Origin: Stagnihabitans sp043738565
Lineage (GTDB): Bacteria; Pseudomonadota; Alphaproteobacteria; Rhodobacterales; Rhodobacteraceae
NCBI GenBank assembly: GCA_043738565.1
Contig: JAYUGA010000051.1
Coordinates: forward strand, 1-6,766
Reading direction: 5' to 3'
Length of the DNA: 6,766 bases
In this document: positions 5,866-6,766 of the stretch, piece after piece
Position numbering within the stretch: position 1 is the stretch's first letter
Layout of the letters: each line of letters begins with the position of its first letter
The notes under the pieces: generated by a model
What the model was told of the DNA's origin: nothing
The model's database searches: none
What the model saw: only the letters and a program-made list of their open reading frames with translations
Position numbers and translations under genes: made by a program

Positions 5866-6608
5866 TCAGCCTCACGCAAGTCCGCAAGACCTTCGGCCCC
5901 AACCGCGTGTTGCGCGGCGTGAACCTGACCATCCCGAATGCCTCCAGCATGGTGATCATCGGCGGCTCCGGCACCGGCAAATCGGTGCTGCTGAAGTGTA
6001 TCCTCGGCCTCGTCACCCCCGACAGCGGCACCATCACCCTCGACGGCGTGGATGTGACGCAAACCGAGCGCGACGCCTTCCTCGCCCGCTTCGGCATGCT
6101 GTTTCAGGGCGGCGCCCTGTTCGACAGCATGCGGGTCTGGGAAAACGTCGCCTTCCGCCTGATGCGCGGCCCCAAAGCCCTGCCCAAGGCCGAGGCGCGG
6201 ACCATCGCCCTTGAAAAACTCCGCCGCGTCGGCCTGACCCCCGACAAAGCCGACCTCTTCCCCGCCGAACTGTCGGGCGGAATGCAGAAACGCGTCGGCC
6301 TCGCCCGCGCCATCGCGGCAGAGCCAGAGATCATCTTCTTCGACGAACCCACCACCGGCCTTGACCCGATCATGGCGGGCGTGATCAATTCGCTGATCCG
6401 CGAGATCGTCACCGAAATGGGCGTCACCGCCATGACGATCACCCATGATATGACGAGCGTTCGCGCCATCGCCGACCACGTCGCCATGCTGCACGACGGG
6501 TTGATCCGCTGGACCGGGGCCATCGCCGACATGGACACCAGCCCCGACCCGTATCTGCAGCAGTTCATCCATGGCCGGGCCGAGGGGCCGATTGAGGCGG
6601 TGCGATGA
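5862..6608 (+). CDS. mlaF: MlaF-like ABC transporter ATP-binding protein
   Basis: A 248-residue complete ABC ATPase, the expected partner of the preceding permease on the cytoplasmic face. Walker A is GGSGTGKS (residues 34-41), the Q-loop glutamine is Gln82 (LFQGGALFDSM, a typical MlaF segment), the signature is LSGGMQKR (137-144), Walker B is IIFFDEP (157-163) with catalytic Glu162, the D-loop is TGLDP (165-169) and the H-loop is His195 (THDM). The C-terminal tail PYLQQFIHGRAEGPI resembles the end of MlaF/Ttg2A proteins. It would drive phospholipid transport by ATP hydrolysis. Start and stop overlap both neighbours by four bases (ATGA at 5862 and 6605), so expression is likely coupled along the operon. 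Confidence 0.95.
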   Translation: MISLTQVRKTFGPNRVLRGVNLTIPNASSMVIIGGSGTGKSVLLKCILGLVTPDSGTITLDGVDVTQTERDAFLARFGMLFQGGALFDSMRVWENVAFRLMRGPKALPKAEARTIALEKLRRVGLTPDKADLFPAELSGGMQKRVGLARAIAAEPEIIFFDEPTTGLDPIMAGVINSLIREIVTEMGVTAMTITHDMTSVRAIADHVAMLHDGLIRWTGAIADMDTSPDPYLQQFIHGRAEGPIEAVR

Positions 6609-6766
6609 TCCTCTATCGTCCAACTGGGCGCAAAGAACTGGACCTGTTGAAAGCCTCCGGTTCCACAAAATGGCCACCTCGCCTACCGGAACAGCCAATA
6701 TTCTACCCCGTTACAACCTTCGCATATGCCGAAAAGATCGCCCGCGACTGGAATTCCCGTCAGCCA
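6605..6766 (+). CDS. Small protein of the 'ADP-ribosylation/crystallin J1' named group, 5' part only
   Basis: The ATG overlaps the mlaF stop as ATGA and the frame is open to the window edge (54 codons). The N-terminus MILYRPTGRKELDLLKASG, then WPPRLPEQPIFYPV and YAEKIARDWNS, matches from memory a set of roughly 110-residue bacterial proteins that carry the automatic name 'ADP-ribosylation/crystallin J1'. That name probably does not reflect a proven activity, and no ADP-ribosylglycohydrolase motif is visible in the part present. The position inside a translationally coupled envelope operon suggests co-expression with the lipid transporter, but no role can be assigned. Codon use is somewhat less GC-biased than in mlaF (for example GGT, ACT, ATA, CGT), so it may be a later addition to the operon. 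Confidence 0.7.
   Translation, partial: MILYRPTGRKELDLLKASGSTKWPPRLPEQPIFYPVTTFAYAEKIARDWNSRQP

Noticed and set aside
5832..6698. Long minus-strand open frames opposite the mlaE and mlaF genes
   Set aside because: Same reason: they mirror well supported coding sequence with intact catalytic motifs on the + strand.

Overview
The window is GC-rich and dense with C- and G-ending codons. The run alr, mlaE-like permease, mlaF-like ATPase suggests an alphaproteobacterium of the Rhodobacter/Paracoccus type (Rhodobacterales). This is inferred from gene content and protein style, not from a marker gene.

Left third (1 to about 2240): a decayed sugar-uptake locus. A GntR/FCD regulator reads leftward. 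A RbsA/MglA-type double ATPase and a RbsC-type permease read rightward. All three are broken. The regulator lacks the DNA-recognition part of its winged helix. The ATPase lacks its first Walker A region, is shifted by an extra 8-bp tandem copy, by an apparent 1-nt loss and by a 17-bp tandem duplication, and is cut off at its C-terminus by a deletion that joins it to the middle of the permease. The permease has another apparent 1-nt loss. The frame passes from one reading frame to the next while the family match continues, so the ancestral order can still be read.

Middle (about 2237 to 4042): a gene-free stretch of about 370 bp with hairpins, possibly an interspersed element; an intact SDR dehydrogenase that resembles bacterial L-fucose dehydrogenases and probably once worked with the broken transporter; a small, relatively AT-rich gene for a predicted exported 96-residue protein with a very strong ribosome binding site; then a 242-bp spacer carrying a 7-bp tandem repeat.

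Right third (4043 to the end): a compact operon on the + strand. It holds alanine racemase (alr), a MlaE-family permease, a MlaF-like ATPase and the start of a small protein of the group often labelled 'ADP-ribosylation/crystallin J1'. Each junction is a 4-base stop/start overlap (GTGA, ATGA, ATGA), so the four genes are likely translated in a coupled way. Alanine racemase supplies D-alanine for peptidoglycan, and MlaE/MlaF form the inner-membrane core of a lipid transporter, so the operon has a cell-envelope theme. No clearly new defence or mobile system is visible. The most informative content is the fine record of gene decay on the left and the coupled envelope operon on the right.
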